64,000 nt of DNA, taken from contig JAUNWT010000003.1 in the NCBI GenBank assembly GCA_030540195.1, forward strand, positions 1 through 64,000. The letters run 5' to 3'. The stretch comes from Bacillota bacterium. GTDB taxonomy: Bacteria > Bacillota_I > Bacilli_A > Erysipelotrichales > Coprobacillaceae. The stretch's first letter is position 1, and each line of letters starts with the position of its first letter. This document shows, piece by piece, positions 44,871-52,808 of the stretch. A program made the position numbers and the translations under genes. The notes under the pieces were generated by a model, which was given only the letters and a program-made list of their open reading frames with translations, was not told where the DNA came from and searched no databases.

Positions 44871-46150
44871 TATACCACTCTTCCAATTAATATTTCATCA
44901 TATGAATCAATTATAACATTCTTCAATTGACCTATCAATTGCTTGTCACTTGGGACCTTTACAAGTAAATAATTATCGCCATGGCCAACATAGTAACCAT
45001 CTTCTTCTTTTTCAAAAAGAACTCTTAAAGTCTTTCCAATTTGAGACTTTGCATAATTTTCATTTAATTCATGAGACAGCGCAATCAAACGATTCACTCT
45101 TTCATGTTTAACTTTTTCATCTACTTGTACCATACGTGCTGCTGGTGTTCCTTTTCTCATTGAATAAGGGAAGACATGAAGTTGTGTATAACCTACTTTT
45201 TTAATAAATTCGTATGTTTTTTCAAACTCTTCTTCACTTTCTCCTGGGAAACCAACAATGACATCTGTCGTAAAAACAATATCTGGAACAAGTTTTCTAA
45301 TTTTAGATAGTTTTTCATAATATTGTTCACAATTGTATTTACGATTCATTCGTTTTAAAGTTTCATCACACCCTGCTTGTAATGGTACATGTAAATGATT
45401 AACGATAATTTCAGATTTTGAAATTAAATCAATAATATCATCCGTAATTTGACTTGTTTCAATAGAAGAAATACGAAGTCTCTTTAATCCTTCAATCTTT
45501 ACAAGATCAACGAGTAGATCATAGAAACTATAATCTTCTAAATCTTCCCCATAACCTGCTGTATGGATTCCTGTTAAAACAATTTCTACATAGCCTTTAG
45601 CGACAAGATCTTTTGCTTGTTTAATAACACTTTCTGGTTTTCTTGAACGTACTCTCCCTCTTGCATAAGGAATAATACAATACGTACAAAAATTATTACA
45701 TCCATCTTGAATCTTTAAATACGCTCTTGTATGTAAAAAACGATCAATATTTAAATCTTCAAATTTTCTTAATTGTTTGACTTCCGATACTTTCACAATT
45801 CTTTCATGAGTTTCTTGGAATTGTTCAACTAAATCCACAATTTCATTTCTAAATTGTGTTCCTAAAATAATACTGACACCATCAATCGCTTCAATATCTT
45901 GAGGAGCCACTTGACTATAACATCCCACAACACAAATTGTTGCGGCAGGATTTTTACGAATTGCTTTACGAATCATTTGACGTGATTTACTATCTCCTGT
46001 ATTGGTAACAGTACATGTATTAATCACATAAACATCTGCTTCTTCTTTAAAGTCAACTTCTTGATAACCTGCTTCTTCAAACATATTCAACATAGCTTGA
46101 GATTCATAAGAGTTGACTTTGCATCCTAATGTATGAAATGCTACTTTCAT
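44870..46150 (-). CDS. mtaB: tRNA (t6A37) methylthiotransferase MtaB
   Basis: The protein has 426 aa. An N-terminal MTTase domain has CKVNSYES and INTCTV. The radical SAM core has CNNFCTYC. A C-terminal TRAM domain ends the protein. The short LGCKVNSYE motif and length separate MtaB from MiaB and RimO. It converts t6A to ms2t6A at position 37 of tRNAs that read ANN codons, which include lysine codons. The ribosome site is AGGTG. It sits in an operon with rsmE, an unknown gene, murE and deoC. Confidence 0.95.
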   Translation of the reverse strand: MKVAFHTLGCKVNSYESQAMLNMFEEAGYQEVDFKEEADVYVINTCTVTNTGDSKSRQMIRKAIRKNPAATICVVGCYSQVAPQDIEAIDGVSIILGTQFRNEIVDLVEQFQETHERIVKVSEVKQLRKFEDLNIDRFLHTRAYLKIQDGCNNFCTYCIIPYARGRVRSRKPESVIKQAKDLVAKGYVEIVLTGIHTAGYGEDLEDYSFYDLLVDLVKIEGLKRLRISSIETSQITDDIIDLISKSEIIVNHLHVPLQAGCDETLKRMNRKYNCEQYYEKLSKIRKLVPDIVFTTDVIVGFPGESEEEFEKTYEFIKKVGYTQLHVFPYSMRKGTPAARMVQVDEKVKHERVNRLIALSHELNENYAKSQIGKTLRVLFEKEEDGYYVGHGDNYLLVKVPSDKQLIGQLKNVIIDSYDEILIGRVV

Positions 46151-46158
46151 TTTTTCAC

Positions 46159-46911
46159 CTACTTTAATTTCTTTATTATTTTTTTATGTATTTTATCACT
46201 TATATAATTTAACTCATGGAGTTGTTCAATAAATTGTTGAGGTTGATAATAATATGTCATGAGATTTCTTATATCCTCTATATTTACATTTCCTTGGAAA
46301 TATTTATCAACAATTGGAAAACTATCAACTAGATGAGCCGTTTCTTTATCAAAAATATAAATTTTCTTTAATCCATCATAATAGTAATATTCATAGTTTT
46401 CATCTTCTGCAATTCCTTTTAAAGAAGAAAAAGCAGAACGTAATACTTTTAATCCATATAATTGATAAGTTTGTTCAATATCTCTTGGATATTCTTTTAC
46501 ATAAAGTTTATGTTGTTTTAAAGTCAACAACATATAGTTCTTTAAATATCTTTCATTAATAAACGGTTCTAAATGAGGAATCATAATAATTTGATCTTCA
46601 TGTTTCATTAACTTTAATTCCTTTAAAACATCACTTAAGATACTATTAAACATTTTTTGTTTTTCTTCATAATTTAAATATTGAATAGCATCTTGTGTTT
46701 CATAGGCAAATTTTTTATATTCTTCCTCGATTTTATTTTTATTAAATATACTATTTAAGACAACTTCATATTTAAACATTTCTTCTTCATTTGTCATTTT
46801 AAAATTGAAACCATCTTCTACAAAAACTTCTTTTTGCCCTTCAAGAAGTCGAAACAAATCACATTTTTTATATTTTAATTCTAACCCATATTTCTTTAAT
46901 AACTTCATCAT
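46159..46911 (-). CDS. Hypothetical protein in the rsmE-mtaB operon
   Basis: The protein has 250 aa with no signal peptide or TM segment. It is rich in Lys, Glu, Tyr and Leu, predicted mostly helical, with an aromatic EDENYEYYYYDGLKKIYIF strand pair near residue 170 and a basic tail KIHKKIIKKLK. The ATG overlaps the rsmE stop, so it is translationally coupled. I do not recognise a domain. Its fixed place between two RNA-modifying enzymes suggests a translation-related role, but nothing in the sequence proves it. Confidence 0.6.
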   Translation of the reverse strand: MMKLLKKYGLELKYKKCDLFRLLEGQKEVFVEDGFNFKMTNEEEMFKYEVVLNSIFNKNKIEEEYKKFAYETQDAIQYLNYEEKQKMFNSILSDVLKELKLMKHEDQIIMIPHLEPFINERYLKNYMLLTLKQHKLYVKEYPRDIEQTYQLYGLKVLRSAFSSLKGIAEDENYEYYYYDGLKKIYIFDKETAHLVDSFPIVDKYFQGNVNIEDIRNLMTYYYQPQQFIEQLHELNYISDKIHKKIIKKLK

Positions 46912-47648
46912 TTTGTAAGCTCCCTTGTATAACCAATCACACTCATTAAATAAAGTGGGGCTGTTTCACTTCTTAAAATACGATTACCTAAAGAACAACA
47001 TTTCACACCCATTTCATTAAGTTCTTTGATTTCACTTTCATCAAAGCCCCCTTCACAGCCAACAATAATCATTAGAGAATTTCCTGTTTGAATTTGTTGG
47101 AGCGTATGAAACAATTCACCATGTTGGTGTTGCTTTGCTGTTTCTTCATAAGCTACTAAATTATAATCTTTTAAATACGGTTTTAATTCTTTGATTGTTT
47201 TCACTTCTTCAATAGAAGGAATACGATTTCTACCTGATTGTTCACTTGCTTCTTTTAGGATTTTTTGATAACGGGGAAGTTTTTTATTAAATTTCTCTTT
47301 TGTAAGTTTGACAACACATCTTTTTGAACTTAATGGAATAATATGATGTACACCTAATTCACAAGCTTTTTGTAATACAAATTCAAATTTATCCCCTTTT
47401 GGAAGAGCATAAACCAATGTTACCTCAATATCTAATTCATTATTAATATCTAGTTTTTCAATTGGTAAGATTGTTCCTGTTTGAACATCTTCAATCGTAC
47501 ATAGATATTGGATATGATTTAAATCGACACATATAATTTGATCACCATTTCTATTGCGCATCACTTTTTCAATATGATGTTGATCTCCACTTTCAATTTC
47601 AAAAGTTTTATTTAATTCAATACTTTCATTCACAAAATATTTTTGCAT
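46908..47648 (-). CDS. rsmE: 16S rRNA m3U1498 methyltransferase RsmE
   Basis: The protein has 246 aa. An N-terminal PUA-like domain (residues ~1-70, with GDQHHIEKVMRNRNGD) precedes a SPOUT methyltransferase knot with IVGCEGGFDESEI and LGNRILRSETAPLYLMSVI. It methylates U1498 of 16S rRNA with SAM. GGGGTG precedes the ATG. It is the first gene of rsmE-(unknown)-mtaB-murE-deoC; the usual partner prmA is absent here. Confidence 0.95.
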   Translation of the reverse strand: MQKYFVNESIELNKTFEIESGDQHHIEKVMRNRNGDQIICVDLNHIQYLCTIEDVQTGTILPIEKLDINNELDIEVTLVYALPKGDKFEFVLQKACELGVHHIIPLSSKRCVVKLTKEKFNKKLPRYQKILKEASEQSGRNRIPSIEEVKTIKELKPYLKDYNLVAYEETAKQHQHGELFHTLQQIQTGNSLMIIVGCEGGFDESEIKELNEMGVKCCSLGNRILRSETAPLYLMSVIGYTRELTK

Positions 47649-47730
47649 TGTCTTTCACCCCAACATATTCTAGCATAATATTTTCCTAAGACAAACCTTT
47701 TTACATTTTTATTTAGATTCAGACAATGTC

Positions 47731-47766
47731 AAAAAAACCTCCTTGTCTTTAGACAAAAGAGGTTTT
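47731..47766 (-). terminator. Terminator of the ECF S-component gene
   Basis: AACCTC, mismatch, TTGTCT, short loop, AGACAA, mismatch, GAGGTT, then TTTTT on the minus strand. Confidence 0.78.
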
Positions 47767-47773
47767 ATTCTCA

Positions 47774-48388
47774 TTATTTTTTTAGTAAAGGTTTCATTGC
47801 TTTATAAACTGCCAACGAAACAACTGCTGCCAGAATTGCTTCTAGAATACCATTGGTTGTAACAACACCTAATAATAGTCCAATAAGCCCTGAATAGGCA
47901 ACATTTAAAGAACTTGCATAAGCATTTCCAAAGAATACATAAATTCCTGATAAAACAAGAACTGTATTTGTAAGAGCGCCTACCAGTGCCCCTACTAGAA
48001 CACCACTATTTTCATGTCCTTTATTTTTCATAATTTCAAAAATCAATCCAGCTAGATAACCTAATAAAATACGAGGAACAAAAGCAATCAACAAACTTTT
48101 ATAATTTCCACTAATTGTGCCTATTGTCACAAAAGGTGAAAAACAAAAAGAAGTGATTCCTGGTTGGATAGTTGCTTTGATCATACTTGTCAGACCAAAA
48201 ACAAAACCTAATTCAGCTCCTGCTTTCTTTCCTAAAATAATACCCGCAATAATAACAGGTATGTGCATCGTTGTCGCATTAAGTGGTCCAATTGGAATAT
48301 AACCAAGTGGTGTGACAACGAGGATGATTTCAATCGCTAAAAATAAAGCCATTGAAGTCATGTACTGTGTCTTTTTTGACTTCATCAT
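47774..48388 (-). CDS. ECF transporter S component, substrate unknown
   Basis: The protein has 204 aa with about six hydrophobic segments and a basic N-terminus. It carries the S-component motif region GPLNATTMHIPVIIAGI at about residues 35-50. S components bind a vitamin or metabolite and dock on a shared EcfAA'T module, which is not in this window. The motif set resembles pantothenate/folate-type or uncharacterised S components, but not enough to name the vitamin. AGGAGG is close to the ATGATG start, and either ATG could be used. Confidence 0.8.
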   Translation of the reverse strand: MMKSKKTQYMTSMALFLAIEIILVVTPLGYIPIGPLNATTMHIPVIIAGIILGKKAGAELGFVFGLTSMIKATIQPGITSFCFSPFVTIGTISGNYKSLLIAFVPRILLGYLAGLIFEIMKNKGHENSGVLVGALVGALTNTVLVLSGIYVFFGNAYASSLNVAYSGLIGLLLGVVTTNGILEAILAAVVSLAVYKAMKPLLKK

Positions 48389-48515
48389 TTCCTCCTACTG
48401 TCGCTCATAAAAGATGCAACGTTTTTTTGGTATTCACCATTTCGAATGTCTTAATAAGAGTCTTTCGATCTCTTTTAATATCAAAATAAGTGAACGAGAA
48501 AATTATATGACAAAA
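48389..48515. other. Leader of the ECF S-component gene
   Basis: 127 bp with short hairpins (for example AAGAG/CTCTT). I looked for known vitamin riboswitches and see none that fit well. Confidence 0.4.
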
Positions 48516-49484
48516 TCATCTATTTTTCAAATCAGAATAAGCTTTTAAGCCATAAGCACCCTTTGCCTTTAAAATTGCACGTTTAATACACATCGATGTG
48601 ACTTCACTGGCAAGAACACCCACAGCATCAACCATTCCTTCAACCTCGTTCGTACTTAAAACAAAAATAGTATCTCCATCACTCATGGTATGAACTGGTT
48701 CAATAGAACGAGCATAGCCATCATGGCAAATTCCAGCAAGTTTTGTACACTGTGCTTTAGTAAGTTTGACATTTGTGACAATACACCCAATTGTCGTATT
48801 ACCATCAGGGAGTTTTCGAATTTGATCCATTTGTTTCAATAAAACTTCTTTGGTAGAAACGACTTGTTGTGTTTTTTCATCATAAATTCCTGCCAACATT
48901 TCATGACTTTCATGGTCAACTACATTTCCACAGGCATTAACGGCCACAAGTCCTGCCACTTGAATATCGCCTACTTGTAAACCATACGTTCCAATACCAC
49001 CTTTCATGGCATGATCAAAACCTAAAAGTTTACCTACACTAGCACCACAACCCGCACCATAGTTTCCTTCTTTGATTTCTTCATTTTCACTATCAAGACA
49101 TGCTAAATAGCCCATTTGTTTATCCGGTCTTACCCTAGGATTTCCTACTGACAAATCAAAAAGAGAAGCGCCACAGACAATTGGTACCCTTGCAACCGAC
49201 ATATCAAAACCAATATCATGTTCTTCTAAATACTGCATTGCTCCACTTGCCGCATCTAAACCAAAAGCACTACCTCCACTTAACATGACCGCATGAATTT
49301 GTTGGACCATATTAATTGGATTAAGTAAATCTGTTTCTCTTGTTGCTGGTCCACCACCACGAACATCAACCCCTGCTGTGGCTCCTTTTTCAACAATCAC
49401 GACACTACATCCTGTCGCTGCTTGTATATCTTCAACTTGTCCTACTTTAACACCAGAAATATCTGTTATTTTTATTTCTTTCAT
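48516..49484 (-). CDS. P1-family peptidase (DmpA/NylC type, Ntn fold)
   Basis: The protein has 322 aa. GVDVRGGGPATRETDLL at residues ~38-55 and LSGGSAFGLDAASG mark the family. GNTTIGCIVTN near residue 233 is the auto-cleavage site, with Thr as nucleophile as in NylC. DGDTIF supplies the aspartates. Members hydrolyse beta-amino or D-amino peptides, or oligoamides, after self-processing into two chains. AAGGTG precedes the ATG. It follows the pentapeptide and GNAT genes as the last gene of a small unit. The natural substrate is unknown. Confidence 0.9.
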   Translation of the reverse strand: MKEIKITDISGVKVGQVEDIQAATGCSVVIVEKGATAGVDVRGGGPATRETDLLNPINMVQQIHAVMLSGGSAFGLDAASGAMQYLEEHDIGFDMSVARVPIVCGASLFDLSVGNPRVRPDKQMGYLACLDSENEEIKEGNYGAGCGASVGKLLGFDHAMKGGIGTYGLQVGDIQVAGLVAVNACGNVVDHESHEMLAGIYDEKTQQVVSTKEVLLKQMDQIRKLPDGNTTIGCIVTNVKLTKAQCTKLAGICHDGYARSIEPVHTMSDGDTIFVLSTNEVEGMVDAVGVLASEVTSMCIKRAILKAKGAYGLKAYSDLKNR

Positions 49485-49498
49485 TGTTTCACCTTTTC

Positions 49499-50122
49499 TT
49501 ATTTTACTTTAACTCCTAAAATTCCAATTAAATCAACTGCTTGAAAATCATTAATAATTAAATTCTTTAAGCTTTGTAAATCAAACAGCGCTCCTTGAAT
49601 TTGACAGCTTGATACATCTAAACCTTTATGATGTAAAGAAGTGAGTTCACATCGTATTAAAGAAGTATCCTTTAATTCTATTTTTTTACAATGCGCATCA
49701 TAGAAAGAAGCTTCTTGTAAATCGGTATGCTTAAAACAAACATTTTGAAGGGATGAAGAAGCATAATTACTGTAACGACCCTGACAATTTTCAAAAAGAA
49801 CATCTTTTAAATTTGTTTCTATAAAAGTTGTTCCTGTAAGTTTACAGTTTTTAAATTGCACACGATTAAAGTATTGATGATCAAAGTTTTGATTTGATAA
49901 ATCACATTTATCAAAAGTCACATCAATTAAATCAATATGATTTAATTGAATCGTATTAAAATCAATATTTTCAAAAAGACAACCATCAAAAGTAAGATGA
50001 TCTATATTCATTTCTCTTTCATAATTTTCATCAATATGAATATCTTGAAACTTCATTTCTTTTAAACATTCATCAAATGTTGTCTTTTCAATATAGCTAA
50101 GCTTTGGTTCTATTAATTTCAT
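49499..50122 (-). CDS. Pentapeptide-repeat protein
   Basis: The protein has 207 aa. From residue ~40 it has successive five-residue repeats of the A(D/N)LxX type, such as FENIDF, FDKCDL, FKNCKL and FENCQG. These fold as a right-handed quadrilateral beta-helix. It ends with the VDLIGILGVKVK segment seen in Qnr/MfpA-like and YjbI-like cytosolic members. Some such proteins mimic DNA and protect gyrase, but most are uncharacterised. AAGGAGA precedes the ATG. It overlaps the GNAT gene by 26 bp, so the two are coupled. Confidence 0.85.
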   Translation of the reverse strand: MKLIEPKLSYIEKTTFDECLKEMKFQDIHIDENYEREMNIDHLTFDGCLFENIDFNTIQLNHIDLIDVTFDKCDLSNQNFDHQYFNRVQFKNCKLTGTTFIETNLKDVLFENCQGRYSNYASSSLQNVCFKHTDLQEASFYDAHCKKIELKDTSLIRCELTSLHHKGLDVSSCQIQGALFDLQSLKNLIINDFQAVDLIGILGVKVK

Positions 50123-50621
50123 CTTGTCTCCTTTTTAAAGAATTCCAAAAATCCCAAAATTCCTTATTATCAATCATTCCATTTTTACATAAAATAATAT
50201 AATCTTCTTTTTGCCATGTATAGCATACTTTTGTTTCTTGAAAACCATTTCTTAAATAAAATTGTTTTCTTTTTATTCTTTGTTCCTTATTTTGACATTC
50301 TTTAATTTGTTCAATATCCAACATAATTCTATTTGAGCTATATTCTTTAGAAAGATCTTCTAAAATCATACTACCATATCCAAGATTACGATATTCTTCT
50401 TTAACCGCAAGATAAAGAATACTTACAATTTGGTGATGGATGCATAATATAGTAAAACCAATAAGTTTTTCTTCTTGATAATAGCCATAAATAATTCCTT
50501 TATGAAGTTGATCAAAAAGCCAAGTAAGATTGGTTTGTTCATTTTTAGGAAAAGCTTGTTGGTAAAGTGTTCTTATTTCTTTTATTTCTTCACTATGGAA
50601 ATCTATTTGTTTTCTAATCAT
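50097..50621 (-). CDS. GNAT-family N-acetyltransferase
   Basis: The protein has 174 aa. It contains the acetyl-CoA loop of the GNAT fold, EEYRNLGYGSMIL at residues ~75-88 (the R/Q-x-x-G-x-G/A motif), after strands ILYLAVK, and a C-terminal YLRNGFQETKVCY segment. The acceptor is unknown. The start lies directly after a terminator and has only a weak AAGAG site at about 12 bases, so expression may depend on read-through from the HAD gene. Confidence 0.82.
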   Translation of the reverse strand: MIRKQIDFHSEEIKEIRTLYQQAFPKNEQTNLTWLFDQLHKGIIYGYYQEEKLIGFTILCIHHQIVSILYLAVKEEYRNLGYGSMILEDLSKEYSSNRIMLDIEQIKECQNKEQRIKRKQFYLRNGFQETKVCYTWQKEDYIILCKNGMIDNKEFWDFWNSLKRRQDEINRTKA

Positions 50622-50656
50622 TTTAAAAAAACTCTTAATTTCTTAAGAGTTTAAAT
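50621..50656 (-). terminator. Terminator after the HAD hydrolase gene
   Basis: AAACTCTTAA, loop GAAA, TTAAGAGTTTTTTT on the minus strand, ending at the GNAT start codon. Confidence 0.82.
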
Positions 50657-51466
50657 AAGTCCTTTTTCTTCTAATTGTTTTAAACAATAAGCAATCCCAT
50701 TATCATTATTTGATAAAGTAATATAGTTTGCTCTTTCTTTTACTTCATCAACTGCATTTTCCATAGCAACACCATAACCACAATATTCAATTAAAGATAA
50801 ATCATTATAACCATCACCAAAAGCAATTGTTTCTTCTTGTTTAATTCCTAATTTCTTACATAAAACATCTAAAGAAGCTGCTTTATCAATTCCATTAGCC
50901 ATACATTCAATAAAGTAAGGATCACTACGATAAATAGACATTTTACCTTCATAAGGTGCTTTAAAATCATCAAGGATTTGTGCAACATATGCAGGTTCTC
51001 CCGTAATTAAAACTTTATTAACATCAAAGTTCACTTCTTTTTTAAAGTCTTGAACATGTTTGATATTCATTTTTGTTGTAAAGCTTTCTAATTGAATCCA
51101 ATGATCACCAATATCTTCTGTAATGATTTCAGTCGCATTATATGTAAGTGGTGATAAACCAAAAGCTTTGGCACGATCATACATTTCATGAGCTACTTCA
51201 CTTGAAAGTGTTTGTTCATAAACAACTTCATTTGTTTTATAATCTAATACTCTTGCCCCATTGAAAGATAAAAGATATCCTCCAACTTTATCTAAAGTTA
51301 ATTCTTTTGCTTCTTTAAAGATACCAGCTGTTGGTCTTCCTGAAGCTAAAACAATGATAATTCCTTTTTGTGCTAATTTAATAAGTTCTTGTTTTGTTTC
51401 TTCTAAAATATTTTTATTTTTATCTGTTAATGTTCCATCTAAGTCTAACGCTATTAATTTATACAT
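50651..51466 (-). CDS. Cof-type HAD-IIB hydrolase
   Basis: The protein has 271 aa. Motif I is LDLDGTLTD at residues 7-15, with the nucleophile Asp. Motif II is LASGRPT, and motif IV GDGYNDLSLIEY. A Cof-type (C2B) cap domain lies between residues ~85 and 190. These cytosolic enzymes dephosphorylate sugar phosphates, FMN or other small phosphoesters. AGGTAGG precedes the ATG. The substrate is not predictable. Confidence 0.93.
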   Translation of the reverse strand: MYKLIALDLDGTLTDKNKNILEETKQELIKLAQKGIIIVLASGRPTAGIFKEAKELTLDKVGGYLLSFNGARVLDYKTNEVVYEQTLSSEVAHEMYDRAKAFGLSPLTYNATEIITEDIGDHWIQLESFTTKMNIKHVQDFKKEVNFDVNKVLITGEPAYVAQILDDFKAPYEGKMSIYRSDPYFIECMANGIDKAASLDVLCKKLGIKQEETIAFGDGYNDLSLIEYCGYGVAMENAVDEVKERANYITLSNNDNGIAYCLKQLEEKGLI

Positions 51467-51537
51467 TTTTATACCTACCTTTTGCGTTTATTATAACAAA
51501 GACACTAAAAAAACAAAACTTATTTCTTAAAAAGAAA

Positions 51538-51575
51538 AAGAAGTCTAACAATTGTGTTAAACTTCTTAAAAAATA
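51538..51575 (-). terminator. aroE terminator
   Basis: AAGAAGTTTAACA with TGTTAGACTTCTT (13 pairs, one wobble), then TTTCTTTTT on the minus strand. Confidence 0.85.
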
Positions 51576-51578
51576 CTT

Positions 51579-52445
51579 CTAGAAATCTAAAGCTTCTTTT
51601 ACTTTATCAATTGGCATATCTTGATTTGTCCATAATTTAAATGAAGCAGCTCCTTGATAAAGCATCATTCCTAAACCATTAATCGTTTGACATCCAATTT
51701 TTTCAGCTTCTTCTAAAAGTTTTGTTTTTTCTGGCATATAAATAACGTCAGAAACAATTAAATCTTTTCTTAAATAAGAAGTATCTGGTAAAACCATTTG
51801 TCCTTCTAATTTCCCCATTCCCACATTTGTCGCATTTGTGAAGATGGCTGATTCACTAATTTCTTTTCTTAATGTTTCATGATCATTTAAATCAAATAAT
51901 TGTGCTTTACACTTTGTTTGTGAATTAATTTTTTCAACATTTTCTAAAGCACGATCCCATGAAGCATCTTTAATATTAAAAATACTAATTTCTTTAACAC
52001 CATCTAATGCAGCTTGCATAACAATTGCTGTTGCAGCTCCCCCAGCACCAACAATTGTCATCTTTTTACCAATGATATCAATTTCTTGATCTTTTAAAGC
52101 ACTCATATATCCTGTACCATCTGTAATTGTTCCAGTTAAAACACCATTATCATTAATAACTGTATTAATGGCTCCACACATTTTCGCAATTGGTGTAATA
52201 TGATCTAAATATTGACCTATTGATGTTTTATAAGGCATAGAAACATTCCATCCTCTTACATTTAAAGCTTTGAATCCTTTAACCGCATCTTCTAATTGGT
52301 CTGGTTGAATATCAAAAGCTAAATAAGCATAATCTAAACCTAAAGCACGACATGCGGCATTGTGCATTACTGGTGATTTAGAGTGTCTAATTGGTGTAGC
52401 AATAAGTCCTAATAATTCTGTATGTCCTGTAATTCTTTTTTCCAT
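51579..52445 (-). CDS. aroE: Shikimate dehydrogenase
   Basis: The protein has 288 aa. The N-terminal substrate domain has TPIRHSKSPVMHNAA and MPYKTSIGQYLD, with the catalytic Lys. GAGGAATAIVMQ is the NADP-binding turn. The C-terminal GMMLYQGAASFKLW helix is family-typical. It reduces 3-dehydroshikimate to shikimate, or quinate in some members. GGGGG precedes the ATG. The gene stands alone behind a T-box leader (52446-52719), so it is expressed when a cognate aminoacyl-tRNA is scarce. Confidence 0.95.
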   Translation of the reverse strand: MEKRITGHTELLGLIATPIRHSKSPVMHNAACRALGLDYAYLAFDIQPDQLEDAVKGFKALNVRGWNVSMPYKTSIGQYLDHITPIAKMCGAINTVINDNGVLTGTITDGTGYMSALKDQEIDIIGKKMTIVGAGGAATAIVMQAALDGVKEISIFNIKDASWDRALENVEKINSQTKCKAQLFDLNDHETLRKEISESAIFTNATNVGMGKLEGQMVLPDTSYLRKDLIVSDVIYMPEKTKLLEEAEKIGCQTINGLGMMLYQGAASFKLWTNQDMPIDKVKEALDF

Positions 52446-52719
52446 TTTTATTCCCCCATATATACTAATAAAAAAGTCTCTTCATCCCATAAGGACGAAA
52501 GAGACCATCGCGTTACCACCTTACTTCGTTATTATCTCACAATAATAACCTTACTAAGTACCTACATACTCATACACGTTAACGGGTGTCACCGGAGATA
52601 TCTACTTACTTCAATATTCTACTCCAAGAGGAATTCAATCATCAAACATAACTTTTTTTCACCAACCAAAAGCTCTCTACCTATGTTTTAATCATCTACT
52701 ATTTCTTTTCACTGTATTT
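52446..52719 (-). ncRNA. T-box leader upstream of aroE, probable Phe (UUC) specifier
   Basis: On the minus strand the leader has an AGAGAG box, a GGTTGGTG distal-loop motif (about 52650-52680) and a Stem I pairing AAACATA/TATGTTT. The specifier region is GAATTCCTCTTGGAG, with UUC at 52631-52633 placed as in known leaders. The T-box sequence AAGGTGGTAACGCGATGG lies at about 52505-52523. A terminator, GTCTCTTTCGTC...GATGAAGAGAC then TTTTTT, lies at 52471-52506. The T-box assignment is firm. The Phe specifier is likely but not certain, because the base after UUC is C where a purine is usual. Confidence 0.92.
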
Positions 52720-52725
52720 ATTTGT

Positions 52726-52754
52726 ATTAAACCACTTCATCATTTATTTGTCAA
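52726..52754 (-). promoter_or_regulatory. aroE T-box promoter
   Basis: TTGACA (52749-52754), 17-bp spacer, TTTAAT (52726-52731) on the minus strand. Confidence 0.78.
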
Positions 52755-52778
52755 AGATTTTTTATAAGCATGTTACAA

Positions 52779-52806
52779 AATATCGCCCCTCATGGGACGA
52801 TATTTT
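52779..52806 (-). terminator. Terminator-like hairpin after the vWA/FIVAR gene
   Basis: ATATCGTCCC, loop ATGA, GGGGCGATAT. A near copy follows the next surface-protein gene (55164-55191). Confidence 0.75.
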
Positions 52807-52808
52807 TT

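Noticed and set aside
48389-48515. Possible THF or other vitamin riboswitch before the ECF S-component gene (GGTGAAT and TTGCATC blocks)
   Set aside because: The two blocks resemble the 3' part of the THF riboswitch, but spacing is wrong and the 5' half is absent. GGTGAATACC instead folds on itself.
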